Shown here: one piece after another, positions 35,027 through 43,823 of the stretch | Numbering within the stretch: the first letter of the stretch is position 1 | How the letters are laid out: each line of letters opens with the position of its first letter | Assembly (NCBI GenBank): GCA_020351875.1 | Contig: CP070671.1 | Span: forward strand, 3,198,834 to 3,262,833 | Origin: Chromatiales bacterium | Lineage (GTDB): Bacteria > Pseudomonadota > Gammaproteobacteria > Steroidobacterales > GCA-2729495 | Direction of reading: 5' to 3' | DNA: 64,000 nt | The notes under the pieces: generated by a model | The model's database searches: none | Told to the model about the DNA's origin: nothing | The model's input: only the letters and a program-made list of their open reading frames with translations | Made by a program: the position numbers and the translations under genes

Positions 35027-36347
35027 CGCCCCGCGTTACCCCGCGGCGGGCTACGCGTGGTACACGGTGATCCTGCTCACCGTGGCCTACGTGTTCAACT
35101 TCGTGGACCGCTACATCCTCGGGCTGCTGGTAGAGCCCATCAAGGCGGACCTCGGGTTGTCCGACACCCAGATGGGCCTGCTGATCGGGCCCGCCTTCGC
35201 GGTGCTCTATGCCGCGGCGGGCCTCCCGCTGGGCTGGCTGGCCGACCGCACGCGGCGCACGCTGATTCTCGGTTGCGGTGTGGCGCTCTGGTCGCTGGCC
35301 ACCGCGGCGTCGTCGCTGGCCCGCAACTTCAGCCAGCTGTTCCTGGCGCGCGTCGGCGTGGGCGTCGGCGAGGCCACGCTGGCCCCGTGTGCGCTGTCGA
35401 TGATTTCCGACAGTTTTCCTCCCGAACGGCGCGGACGCCCGATCGCGTTCTATACCGCCGCGCAGTCACTCGGCGCGGGCCTCGCCGCACTGGGCGGCGC
35501 CGCCGTGCTGGGCTGGGCCAACTCCGTCGACCAGCTGCAGGTGCCGGTGCTGGGCGAGGTCAAACCCTGGCAATTCACATTCATCGTGGTCGGCCTGCCC
35601 GGCCTCTTCGTGGCGCTGCTGTTGCTCCTGTCGCGCGAGCCTGCGCGGCAGGAACGTGCCGCGACACAAACGGGCGCCAGCATTGGCGAAACCCTGGATT
35701 ACCTGTGGCGGCGCCGAGCTGCCTACCTGAGTTTCGTCGCTTTTCCGCTGGTGATGACCACCGTCGCTTACAGCCAGACGTTTTTCGCTGCCCTGTACAT
35801 GCGGACCTGGAACTGGCCGATCGAACGTTTCGCGCTGTGGAGCGGCCTCGCGCTGGTGATCATCGGGCCCATTACCGTGAACGTGGCCGGCTGGCTGTCG
35901 GACCGGCTCTACAAGAATGGCCGGCCCGACGGCCCGGTCCAGGTAATGCTTGCGGGCAGCCTGCTGCTGATCGTGATGGGCGCGGTATCACCGCTGATGC
36001 CCACGGGTGAACTGGCCTTCAGCGTCTGGTTGTTCAACCTGGTCGGCATGTCCACGGTGTCTGCGGCCGCCCCGATTGCGTTGCTGAACATCGTGCCCGC
36101 CACGATGCGTGGCCAGGGTGCGGCCCTGTTCTACATGATCACGAGCCTGGGCGGCCTGCTGATCGGTCCGACGGCCGTCGGGCTGCTGTCTGACTACGTG
36201 TTTGGAGAATCGGGCATTCAATACGCCACCGCACTGGTGCCCGCCCTGTTTGGCATACCCGTGCTGCTGTTCACCGGCTACGCGCGACGGCGCTATCTCG
36301 CGGAGTGCAACGCCGCTGCGGGGGAAGCTCAGGCAGATCGCGGCTAA
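34968..36347 (+). CDS. MFS transporter (spinster-like)
   Basis: 459 residues if TTG 34968 is used, overlapping the cupin gene by 59 bases; no ATG or GTG stands before the first helix. An ATT at 35022 next to the cupin stop, behind ACGGGGAAG, would trim 18 residues and may be the true start. Twelve membrane segments are present. VDRYILGLLVEPIKADLGLSD in the first loop and LADRTRRTLIL match the MFS motif A of the Spns-like group, with AFYTAAQSLGAG later. Aromatic acids, lipids or sugars are family substrates. The stop lies inside a perfect inverted repeat (36336-36396). Confidence 0.83.
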   Translation: MPASCPATASWPTTGTGKISAPRYPAAGYAWYTVILLTVAYVFNFVDRYILGLLVEPIKADLGLSDTQMGLLIGPAFAVLYAAAGLPLGWLADRTRRTLILGCGVALWSLATAASSLARNFSQLFLARVGVGVGEATLAPCALSMISDSFPPERRGRPIAFYTAAQSLGAGLAALGGAAVLGWANSVDQLQVPVLGEVKPWQFTFIVVGLPGLFVALLLLLSREPARQERAATQTGASIGETLDYLWRRRAAYLSFVAFPLVMTTVAYSQTFFAALYMRTWNWPIERFALWSGLALVIIGPITVNVAGWLSDRLYKNGRPDGPVQVMLAGSLLLIVMGAVSPLMPTGELAFSVWLFNLVGMSTVSAAAPIALLNIVPATMRGQGAALFYMITSLGGLLIGPTAVGLLSDYVFGESGIQYATALVPALFGIPVLLFTGYARRRYLAECNAAAGEAQADRG

Positions 36348-36396
36348 AGCCGCTCCCACCGGGTGGTGGCACGTGGGAGCGGCTTTAGCCGCGATC
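36336..36396. repeat. REP-like 24-bp perfect inverted repeat
   Basis: Left arm 36336-36359 and right arm 36373-36396 are exact reverse complements (right arm opens GTGGGAGCGGCTTTAGCC), with a 13-base loop. The core is of the kind reported as REP/BIME units in Pseudomonas and Xanthomonadales. The last codons and the TAA of the MFS gene (36345-36347) lie within the left arm. It could also serve as an mRNA-stabilising hairpin. Confidence 0.85.
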
Positions 36397-36409
36397 CGTT
36401 AATCCGGTT

Positions 36410-36793
36410 TTAGCCTTCGCGGCGCTCAATGATCAGCACCTGGTAGCGCCCGTCCGGGCCGATGAACCAGGACGCCATCGTGCTGGTCAGGCTCACGATC
36501 AGCGCACCGAACAGCGCGGAAAAAAAGCCGCTGACGTGAAAGCCGCCGAGCAGCCAGGCGACAAAACCGAACATCCCGGCGTGAATCACCAGCAGGAACA
36601 ATCCCAGGGTCAGGATCGTGATCGGGAAGGTCAGAATCACCAGTAGTGGCCGGATCAGTGCGTTCACCAGGCCCAGCAGCAATGCCGCGACGAGCACCGT
36701 GCCTGCACCTTCGACCTCCACGCCCGGAATCAGCTTTGATGCGAGACCAATGCCGAGCGCGATGATCAGGGTGCGGACGACAAGACCAGCCAT
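36410..36793 (-). CDS. Phage-holin-family (PF04020-type) membrane protein
   Basis: 127 residues from ATG 36793. Four hydrophobic segments: residues 3-20 (LVVRTLIIALGIGLAS), 30-52 (GTVLVAALLLGLVNALI), 55-78 (LLVILTFPITILTLGLFL), 86-110. The NALIRPLLVILTFPIT core is diagnostic for this conserved family, which is named for holins yet is found as a housekeeping membrane protein in many bacteria. No lysis genes are nearby. It is divergent from the UbiD gene, with an inverted repeat between. Confidence 0.85.
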   Translation of the reverse strand: MAGLVVRTLIIALGIGLASKLIPGVEVEGAGTVLVAALLLGLVNALIRPLLVILTFPITILTLGLFLLVIHAGMFGFVAWLLGGFHVSGFFSALFGALIVSLTSTMASWFIGPDGRYQVLIIERREG

Positions 36794-36808
36794 CGCCCGA
36801 TTCTGGAG

Positions 36809-36872
36809 AAAAACGGCGCCAGATACCAACCCCGTCCATCGACCTCAGGGGTTGGTATCTGGCGCCGTTTTT
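36809..36872. repeat. Perfect 25-bp inverted repeat between divergent genes
   Basis: Arms 36809-36833 and 36848-36872 are exact reverse complements with a 14-base loop. The core is GGTATCTGGCGCC in the right arm; the outer ends are five A and five T, so both strands look like strong intrinsic terminators. It sits in the 174-base spacer between two divergently transcribed genes (36793 minus, 36968 plus), where no terminator would be expected. Confidence 0.9.
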
Positions 36873-36967
36873 CCCACCCACCGGACAGGGCCAAATCCCG
36901 TTTTCCCTTGCCCGCTGCGCCGAGCGAGAATATTCGCGGCAACCTGGCCCCCATCCGAGGCAACACC

Positions 36968-38626
36968 ATGTCAGAAAAAGACCCACTCGACGACATCCTG
37001 AACTCCTTCTCCCGACGGGACCTGCTGGCCGCCACCTCGGGCCTGGCGGCGCTGGGTGTGACGGGCACCGCATCGGCCATCGGCCACCGCGGGGCCGGGA
37101 AAGCGCGCAAGAAATTCATGAAGGGCCCAAAGGCACCCTTCGACTCCATCCGCGACTACATGGAAATGATGGAGAACAACGGCCTGGTGATGCGGGTACC
37201 GCGCATTGACCAGGACAGGTACCACGCCACCGCGCTGTTCTATCGCATGACCGATATGTTCGGGAAGTACGCCTCGCCCGCCGTGATCTTCGAGCAAATC
37301 AAGGTGAATGGTGAGTGGATGAAGGGCCCGGTCATCGCGAACGTGCAGGCGCACTGGTTCTGCGAGGCCCTGATCTGGGGCCTGGAGCCCGATTGGAACA
37401 GTTATCACGACACCTACTGGAAAGCGAAGGCCTACCTGACCGAGATGTGCCAGGCCAACGGAGGCCGCTATCCGGAGATCCCACCGGTCGAGGTCAAGCG
37501 CAGTGAGGCACCCTGCAAGGAAGTGGTGCTGAAGGGTGACGAAATCGACATCACGCAGTTCCCGTTCATCCAGACCAACCCGGCCGACGGCGGGCGCTAC
37601 GTCAATACCGGTTCGCACTTCCTGGTCGACAGCGAGATGGGCCCGAACTTCGGCACCTACCGTTGTCAGATCAAGGGGCCGCGGGAGCTGGGTGTAAACC
37701 CGGAACCGAACCAGACCAACTACAAGATGCTGATGGCGGCGAAGGAGCGCGGCGAGGAATACGCGAAGCTGTCCATCGTAGTCGGCCAGGACCCGGTGAT
37801 CTGGATGATCAGCGGCACCCGGGTGGCACTGCGCTTCGGGCCGAACCCGAAGCCGGTGGACGAAGTGGCCATCGCCGGCGGCATGCGCGGGAAACCCGTC
37901 GAAGTCGTCAAGTCCGAAGACAGCGACGTGATGGTGCCGGCCCACGCCGAGATGATCATCGAAGGGCTCGTGCCCCTGCAGGAGCCGATGAAACCCGAAG
38001 GCCCATTCGGTGAGATGTACAGTTACCTCGGCCAGTACAAGGAGGAGAACTTCTGGATGACGATCACAACGGTCACGCACCGGAAGAACCCCTGGTTCAT
38101 GAATGCCTTCACCGGCATGCAGAAGGGCATGGTGACCGCACCGCAGGAAGCGCAGTACGACCTGTTCCTGCGCCGGCGGATCCCGAACCTGGTGGCCTAT
38201 CACACGCCGCAGTACGCCATGGGCTGCATCTTCATGAGCATCGACAAGACGGAGGCCGGCCAGGGCCTGGAAGCCGGCAAGAAGGTGGTCTCGGGATTCG
38301 GCATCGCGAAGGTCGTAATCGTGGTGGACAAGGACATCAACATCCTGAACCACACGGAAGTGCTGGCGGCCGTCGGGGCGCGCTGGCAGCCGAAAAACGC
38401 GCACTACATCGTCGACGAGGGACCCGGCCTATTCACCGACCCGAGCCAGCCGAGCTACGGGCGCACCAGCAAGATCGTGATCGATGCGACGCGCCAGTTC
38501 CCCGAAGAGGGCGGCAAGGCGGTCTTCCCGCGGACGAACCGCTCGCTGCTGGAGGAAGGCGCGCCGGACGCCTTCGCCGAGGTCAACGCGGAGTACATGG
38601 ACCTGCTGCGGGGCTGGATGAGCTAG
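36968..38626 (+). CDS. UbiD-family decarboxylase with Tat signal
   Basis: 552 residues from ATG 36968, with CGAGG eight bases upstream. The N-terminus has a twin-arginine signal, SFSRRDLLAATSGLAALG, with a likely TASA cleavage near residue 37. The UbiD core follows: PFIQTNPADGGRYVNTG, the conserved EGPFGEMYSYLGQY (catalytic Glu region), and VVIVVDKDINI. UbiD enzymes use prenylated FMN to (de)carboxylate aromatic or alpha,beta-unsaturated acids; the cofactor is made by UbiX, which is not in the window. Export of an intact prFMN enzyme by Tat would be unusual. Confidence 0.88.
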   Translation: MSEKDPLDDILNSFSRRDLLAATSGLAALGVTGTASAIGHRGAGKARKKFMKGPKAPFDSIRDYMEMMENNGLVMRVPRIDQDRYHATALFYRMTDMFGKYASPAVIFEQIKVNGEWMKGPVIANVQAHWFCEALIWGLEPDWNSYHDTYWKAKAYLTEMCQANGGRYPEIPPVEVKRSEAPCKEVVLKGDEIDITQFPFIQTNPADGGRYVNTGSHFLVDSEMGPNFGTYRCQIKGPRELGVNPEPNQTNYKMLMAAKERGEEYAKLSIVVGQDPVIWMISGTRVALRFGPNPKPVDEVAIAGGMRGKPVEVVKSEDSDVMVPAHAEMIIEGLVPLQEPMKPEGPFGEMYSYLGQYKEENFWMTITTVTHRKNPWFMNAFTGMQKGMVTAPQEAQYDLFLRRRIPNLVAYHTPQYAMGCIFMSIDKTEAGQGLEAGKKVVSGFGIAKVVIVVDKDINILNHTEVLAAVGARWQPKNAHYIVDEGPGLFTDPSQPSYGRTSKIVIDATRQFPEEGGKAVFPRTNRSLLEEGAPDAFAEVNAEYMDLLRGWMS

Positions 38627-38873
38627 GCGCAGCGGCGCCCGTCGAAGTCATACCGCTTGCTGTGGTCGACGGCTTGGCCCGGGCGACCCGCGCAGGACGA
38701 CGGACATTCGGCGCCGAAAGCGGCCGATTGCGTGGTCTACCCCTTTGACCTGACGCTGGTTGCCAGGAATTCCGGGCCCGTTTCGCAGTTTTGCGGAATA
38801 CTTCCGCGCGGCATCTACGTATTCCCGGCTATAAAGGGCTGCGGCAGACTTGTAAGTGCTTGAATCTCAAACA

Positions 38874-39854
38874 ATGGCGAGCAGGAAAATGAGCCAGGAC
38901 ACCCTCAAGACGGTCAGCATCGCGCCCGCGGAGCCGGCCGCACAGCCAGCCACGGAGGCAGACAGTGCCCTTGCTGCACCGCCGAAGAAAAAGCGGCGCC
39001 GGCGCAAACCCATGCTGCTCGGCGAGCTCCGGCACAGCCCGGAAGAAATTCGCGAGCTGTTCCGCAAGGGGGTCTACCCCTACAAGACCAAGATCCGCCG
39101 TTCCCCCTACGAGCTGCACAAGCAGGAACTGCAGGCGGAACTGCTGAAGGTCCAGAACTGGGTCAAGCTGACTGGCCAGCGCATCGTGGTGTTGTGCGAA
39201 GGCCGCGATGCGGCCGGCAAGGGCGGCACGATCAAGCGTTTCATGGAACATCTGAACCCGCGTGCGGCACGCGTGGTGGCCCTGGAGAAACCGTCGGAAG
39301 TGGAAGCGGGCCAGTGGTATTTCCAGCGCTATGTCCAGCACATGCCCACGGCGGGCGAAATGGTGTTCTTCGACCGCTCCTGGTACAACCGGGCCGGCGT
39401 GGAACGCGTGATGGGTTTTTGTTCGTCCATGGAATACCTGGAGTTCATGCGCCAGGTGCCGGAACTGGAGCGCATGCTGGTGCGTGCCGGCATTCGCTTC
39501 TACAAGTACTGGTTCTCCGTGACCCAGGACGAACAGCACCGCCGCTTCGCATCGCGCGAGCACGACCCGCTGAAGCAGTGGAAGCTGAGCCCCATCGACC
39601 GCGTGTCCCAGACCAAGTGGGACGAGTACACGAAAGCCAAGGAGGCGATGTTCTTCTACACGGACACCGCCGATGCGCCATGGACGATCATCAAGTCCGA
39701 CGACAAGAAGCGCGCGCGGCTGAACTGCATGCAGCATTTCCTGGCCAGCCTGGACTATCCGGACAAGGACACGCATGTCGTGCACGGCCCCGATCCCCTG
39801 ATCGTCGGCACCCCACACCAGGTCATCGAGAAAGACACGCACCTCTGGTCCTGA
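38874..39854 (+). CDS. ppk2: Polyphosphate kinase 2
   Basis: 326 residues from ATG 38874; an alternative ATG 38889 has AGGA closer upstream, so the start is uncertain. An N-terminal Ala/Lys-rich tail of about 60 residues is followed by the PPK2 core: GRDAAGKGGTIKRF (Walker A) near 113, and MVFFDRSWYNRAGVER (Walker B and lid) near 165. It transfers phosphate between polyphosphate and nucleoside di- or triphosphates. A GC hairpin stands 22 bases after the stop. Confidence 0.92.
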   Translation: MASRKMSQDTLKTVSIAPAEPAAQPATEADSALAAPPKKKRRRRKPMLLGELRHSPEEIRELFRKGVYPYKTKIRRSPYELHKQELQAELLKVQNWVKLTGQRIVVLCEGRDAAGKGGTIKRFMEHLNPRAARVVALEKPSEVEAGQWYFQRYVQHMPTAGEMVFFDRSWYNRAGVERVMGFCSSMEYLEFMRQVPELERMLVRAGIRFYKYWFSVTQDEQHRRFASREHDPLKQWKLSPIDRVSQTKWDEYTKAKEAMFFYTDTADAPWTIIKSDDKKRARLNCMQHFLASLDYPDKDTHVVHGPDPLIVGTPHQVIEKDTHLWS

Positions 39855-39876
39855 TCGGCCTGCGGATATCCGTCGC

Positions 39877-39898
39877 GCCGCCGGTAGGTTCCGGCGGC
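39877..39898. terminator. GC hairpin downstream of ppk2, weak terminator candidate
   Basis: GCCGCCGG (39877-39884) and CCGGCGGC (39891-39898) pair perfectly across a 6-base loop. No U tract follows, so it may only pause polymerase or protect the 3' end. It lies in the 91-base gap before a Tat-signal DUF1838 gene. Confidence 0.35.
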
Positions 39899-39945
39899 CA
39901 CGACAGGAACAATCGGCTCATCGCCAACGTCCGGAGGCTGAGCCG

Positions 39946-40944
39946 ATGTCCGACCATGAAAAACCTTCCCGCGAGCCCTGTTTGTCCCGCCGGCAGTTGC
40001 TGAGCGCCGGCACCAGCCTGGCCGCCGCGGGCGCCGCCGGTGGCGCCTTTGCCGGCGCGCACCAGGGTCGCGCGCCCGGCCCGCTGCAGATGACCCGCAC
40101 GTCGGTGCTGGACATCCCGCGCGACCCCGCGTTCGACCTGGACGACCCGGAAACGAACTTCATGGCGATGCTGAAGCTACGGGCCGATCTCGCGGAGCAA
40201 GACTGCTTCTTCGCCTTTCCCGGCGAGGCGTGGGCGATGGTCGACCAGGAGAGCAACCGACGGCTGTTCAAGACCTTCGGTATCGGCGCGTCGCGCATCG
40301 AGGAAGTGGACGAGGGCTGGCGTATCTACAGCCGCGAAGTGCTGTACTACCTGGACCCGGATACCGGGAAAATCCTCGAGACCTGGAAGAACCCGTGGCT
40401 CGACGGCCGCGAGGTCGAGGTCTTCCACATCGCGAACGACCCGGTGAATGGCGTGTTCACGCGCCAGGGCCACCCGGTGCTGTCACCGCCCTACCCCTAC
40501 GTGGCCTACGGCGACGATGTGGTCTTCCAGTGGAATTTCTACATCTTCAAGCCAGCGGCCATGTCCCGGTCGGAGTACCCAATTTATTCCTCGGGCGACA
40601 AGGACCAGCATGCCGAGCTGTGGGGCATTACCGGCCGGCGCAGCGAGCTGCAGAACCCGGACATGACCTCCGCCAGTTGCGTGATGTCCTGGTCGCGGGT
40701 GGCCGACTGGCTGCCATGGATGCAGATGGGTGCGAATCCCGGCACCATGGTGTTTCACAGCCACAGCATGAAGCTGCTGGGCGGCGTCACTGATCTGCCC
40801 CGCTATTTCCTGGACTACACCGAGAAGAACTTCCCGAAATACCTGGAAGCACCGAAAGAGTGGCTGGGGCCGGTGATGACGAGCTCGGCCGGGGAGTTCA
40901 AGAAAGTCATCGACAGCCGCCGGCAGGCTGCGGGGTCAGACTAG
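39946..40944 (+). CDS. DUF1838 protein with Tat signal
   Basis: 332 residues. A twin-arginine signal, PCLSRRQLLSAGTSLAAAG, with likely cleavage AFA/GAH near residue 37. The DUF1838 body follows: YYLDPDTGKILETWKNPW near 145, EVFHIANDPVNG near 170, and SWSRVADWLPWMQMG near 245. The fold and activity of this family are not established, though the Trp/His-rich core suggests a ligand-binding barrel. A second member is at 53819-54685. Its end overlaps the convergent NERD-like gene by nine bases. Confidence 0.83.
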   Translation: MSDHEKPSREPCLSRRQLLSAGTSLAAAGAAGGAFAGAHQGRAPGPLQMTRTSVLDIPRDPAFDLDDPETNFMAMLKLRADLAEQDCFFAFPGEAWAMVDQESNRRLFKTFGIGASRIEEVDEGWRIYSREVLYYLDPDTGKILETWKNPWLDGREVEVFHIANDPVNGVFTRQGHPVLSPPYPYVAYGDDVVFQWNFYIFKPAAMSRSEYPIYSSGDKDQHAELWGITGRRSELQNPDMTSASCVMSWSRVADWLPWMQMGANPGTMVFHSHSMKLLGGVTDLPRYFLDYTEKNFPKYLEAPKEWLGPVMTSSAGEFKKVIDSRRQAAGSD

Positions 40945-41865
40945 CACCGGCGGCGGGATCGCTTCCCCCAGGGTCTCGCGCACCGCGCGCCGCGCGGCCC
41001 GGTCGGGCCGGCTGGCGCGCTTGGCCAGCCAGTCGTCGATGCGCCGGCGATCGTCAGCCATCAGGAAACCTGTGCCGTTTCGCCAACCGATGAAGCTCCC
41101 GCAGGTGTCGAGGTTCACCAGCAGGCAGTTCTGGTCTTCACCGGACTCGGTACGGCAGCCCGGCACAATCAGCACGGTCTGCACCGGGACCGCGTGCCCG
41201 GTGGCCTCCTGCAAATCGCGAGCCAGCACGCGGGCGCCGGCCAGTGTCGGCACGATGTTCACTTTCTGCTTGTCCGGACCGAAGGTCAGACGCCCGTCGC
41301 GCAACGTGGCCGTCTGGGCGCCCGCCGGTGGCAACAGGATGCGCAACGCATAGATACCATTCTCCCCCGTCACGACCGTGTCGATGCAGAAATCTCCGGC
41401 CGGCACCCCATGGTGCAGGCGGTAACCGCGCGCCTGGGCCTCATGCAGGCGTGCGTGCACGTCCTGCTGCAGGTCCAGCAGGCGCAGCAGGCGGGCCCGG
41501 TAACGCAGCAGCTGCACGAGTCGCACCACGCCGTAGCCGTGCAGGATCACCAGCCCGGCAACCAGCACCGCCCACAGGCGCACCGGCAAATCGGCCCACC
41601 AGCCTCGTTCACCGAATACCGACAGCAACAGTGCGCCGGTGACGAACAGCAACATCGCGGTGGTGTGGCGGCGCAGCCGGCCGTCCGCATCGACCACCAC
41701 GCTGCGCACAGCCGCGCCGGGCTGCGACGGGCGCGCGCGAAGGCGCCGCCGCCGGTACAGCGAAAAGCCCCAGGCCGCGACGGTGGCGGCACCGAGATAG
41801 GCAAGCGCGGTGGCGGTTGCAACGGCCGCGTAAACCGCGAAGGCTGGGAGATAGTAGAGGTCCAC
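40936..41865 (-). CDS. Membrane protein with NERD-like domain
   Basis: 309 residues from a GTG start without a clear ribosome site. Three or four hydrophobic segments lie in the first 120 residues (PAFAVYAAVATATALAYLG; TTAMLLFVTGALLLSVFG; LWAVLVAGLVILHGYG). The rest resembles a nuclease-related domain: GDFCIDTVVTGENGIYALRI followed by VQTVLIVPGC. The usual acidic/Lys catalytic residues (IExK) are replaced (LRIL), so nuclease activity is unlikely. Function unknown. Confidence 0.65.
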   Translation of the reverse strand: MDLYYLPAFAVYAAVATATALAYLGAATVAAWGFSLYRRRRLRARPSQPGAAVRSVVVDADGRLRRHTTAMLLFVTGALLLSVFGERGWWADLPVRLWAVLVAGLVILHGYGVVRLVQLLRYRARLLRLLDLQQDVHARLHEAQARGYRLHHGVPAGDFCIDTVVTGENGIYALRILLPPAGAQTATLRDGRLTFGPDKQKVNIVPTLAGARVLARDLQEATGHAVPVQTVLIVPGCRTESGEDQNCLLVNLDTCGSFIGWRNGTGFLMADDRRRIDDWLAKRASRPDRAARRAVRETLGEAIPPPVLV

Positions 41866-41928
41866 GCACGGAGCCTACGCGCAAACGTACCAAGCGCCCG
41901 TGACTGGATTCACGCGGCGCTGCGGCGA

Positions 41929-42963
41929 TCAGGCGTTATGGAAGATCGGCAACACTTTTTCGGCGAATAGCCGCACCTGTTCCACCATGGCTGCCTGTCG
42001 TGCGCCATGGGGATGGGCCACCGGCGAGCCGCCGAGCAGGTACACGTGATCGAGGCCAAGGTCGACCAGGGTCTGCAGGCGTTCGCGGCATTTGTCCGGC
42101 GGGCCGCAAATGGAAAACCAGTCGACAAAGTCGTCCGTGACCGCGCCGAGGTGGGTGCCTTCTTCCTGGGCATGGTGCGCCATGTCGTAGCGGGTCTGCA
42201 TCATCTCGGCCAGCGGTCGCAGCTGCGGCGGCAGGTGATCCAGCGGCGCGTTCCGCATGCCGGCAAAGTGCGCCACCATGCCGGAGATCATGCGGCCCAG
42301 TTCAATGGCCCGGGCCTCATCCGCATCGCACACCAGGTTCACGTAGGCGCCAATGCTCAGCCCGTCGCGCGGCCGACCGGTCTCGGCGAGCCGGTCCAGC
42401 GCCACCTGCAGGGCCCATTCCAGCCGCTCCGGCGCGCTGCCGACGGCGAAACTGATGCGGTCACCGGTATCCACCGCCATGCGAATGGTTTTCGGGCCGG
42501 TGCAGGCGATATCCACCGGCACCGGGTCGACGTCGACCGAATCGAACCAGCGCATCGCAGACGGCGTGCCGTCCCGGTCGACTGTCTCGCCGCGGGTATA
42601 GGCCTGCAGGCGTTTCACGAAGGTCTGCAACTGCGCCGTGGTCGCGTTGCGCCGGCCGATGTGCTCGGCCGATGAGTCGCCGCGGCCGATGCCGCAGATC
42701 ACGCGACCATCCGACTCGGCCTGCAGAGTTGCCAGTGCGCCGGCGGTCACGGCGACGTCGCGCGTCAGCGGGTTCGTGACCCCGGTGCCCAACTTCAGCC
42801 GGCGGGTCGTTTGCGCGGCCAACGACAGCTGGCCGAACGGATCCGGGCTCAGGTTCTGGGTGTCCGGGCACAACAACACGTCGAAGCCCATGTCCTCGAT
42901 GTCCCCGGCAAGGCGGGCGGTATAGCCCGGCGAGGCCTCCATCACGATGCCGATTTCTGTCAT
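41929..42963 (-). CDS. LLM class flavin-dependent oxidoreductase
   Basis: 344 residues. Bacterial luciferase-like TIM barrel: EIGIVMEASPGYTARLA at the start, LGTGVTNPLTRDVAVTA near 57, CGIGRGDSS near 90 (phosphate site), and VHYLLGG-like HVYLLGG near the end. Members use FMN or F420 as hydride carrier; the second F420-type residues cannot be told from FMN-type here by eye. The gene is divergent from an exported NTF2-like protein with 93 bases between. Substrate unknown. Confidence 0.87.
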   Translation of the reverse strand: MTEIGIVMEASPGYTARLAGDIEDMGFDVLLCPDTQNLSPDPFGQLSLAAQTTRRLKLGTGVTNPLTRDVAVTAGALATLQAESDGRVICGIGRGDSSAEHIGRRNATTAQLQTFVKRLQAYTRGETVDRDGTPSAMRWFDSVDVDPVPVDIACTGPKTIRMAVDTGDRISFAVGSAPERLEWALQVALDRLAETGRPRDGLSIGAYVNLVCDADEARAIELGRMISGMVAHFAGMRNAPLDHLPPQLRPLAEMMQTRYDMAHHAQEEGTHLGAVTDDFVDWFSICGPPDKCRERLQTLVDLGLDHVYLLGGSPVAHPHGARQAAMVEQVRLFAEKVLPIFHNA

Positions 42964-43056
42964 GGTGCGTCCATTGGGTGGCGGGAAGCGGGATCGTAGC
43001 GGAGCCCGCGCCCGCGCCGCGCATAATCGGAATCCTTACCCGGCTGGAGAACAACC

Positions 43057-43641
43057 ATGCACAAGCTGGTCACGGGCACGCTGGCCTGTCTGTATGCGTC
43101 CGCCGCGCTGTCCGGCGCCCACGATAATTTCTCGCAGGTCCCGGAACACTTCGACCCGGAACTGGCAGCCGAGATCCAGGCTTTCCTCGACGAATACGCC
43201 GAGGTCTACAACCGGCAGGACTATGACACCCTGCTGTCGATGTGGGACCGCGATTTCGGCGGCGCAATCTACATGGCTGAAGAGGTGGACCCGCCAATGC
43301 ACGGCTGGGACCGCATCGACAAGTACTTCAATCCGATTCCGGGCGTAGAAATACTCGACGGCATCTACAACGAGTATTCCGACGTGCGCGCGAGCTACCT
43401 GGCCGATGACCTCGCGGTGGCGACCTATCACCTGCGCTTCGACATCAAGGTGAAGCGCCAGAAAGCCATGTCCAGCTGGGACCGGGTGATGGCGGTGCTG
43501 CGCCAGAAGGATGGCGAGTGGAAGCTGGTGGCCTATGCGGAAGCGCCGATGGCGCCGGCCACCATGGTGCGGCGTATGCTCGAAGACCAGGTGCCGGAGG
43601 AATTCGAGGCCTACCTGGAGACACGGAAGGCGGCGGAGTGA
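43057..43641 (+). CDS. Exported NTF2/SnoaL-like protein
   Basis: 194 residues from ATG 43057, with GGAG at good spacing. A short signal peptide (TGTLACLYASAALSGA) precedes an NTF2-like alpha+beta cone: FLDEYAEVYNRQDYDTLLSMW near 45, GWDRIDKYF near 88, and SWDRVMAVLRQKDGEWKLV near 133. The fold binds small hydrophobic ligands or isomerises them. No catalytic Asp/Arg set can be assigned. It is divergent from the LLM oxidoreductase. Confidence 0.8.
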   Translation: MHKLVTGTLACLYASAALSGAHDNFSQVPEHFDPELAAEIQAFLDEYAEVYNRQDYDTLLSMWDRDFGGAIYMAEEVDPPMHGWDRIDKYFNPIPGVEILDGIYNEYSDVRASYLADDLAVATYHLRFDIKVKRQKAMSSWDRVMAVLRQKDGEWKLVAYAEAPMAPATMVRRMLEDQVPEEFEAYLETRKAAE

Positions 43642-43823
43642 CCCGGACCGACACAGGCCGTCGAGATCGCCCGGCGCACCGCCAGGTGGGAGCAGGCATC
43701 CGTAATTTCCCTTACGCGACGGCCGTCTTGCTTGCGGACAAAAACTGCACCGGCTACCGTGCCAGCAGCCTTAATGCCAGGCGTTGCGGCTCTGTTAGCG
43801 GTGTTTGACCGGGGCGAACCCAC

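Noticed and set aside
36410-36793. Holin-family gene as a sign of a prophage.
   Set aside because: The PF04020-type family is widespread outside phages, and no integrase, capsid or lysin gene is near.
36971-38404. 477-codon minus-strand frame opposite the UbiD gene.
   Set aside because: His/Val/Asp-rich composition typical of an antisense shadow; the plus strand has a complete UbiD core.
38657-38863. 68-codon plus-strand frame between UbiD and ppk2.
   Set aside because: No ribosome site, mixed composition, no motif; treated as spacer.
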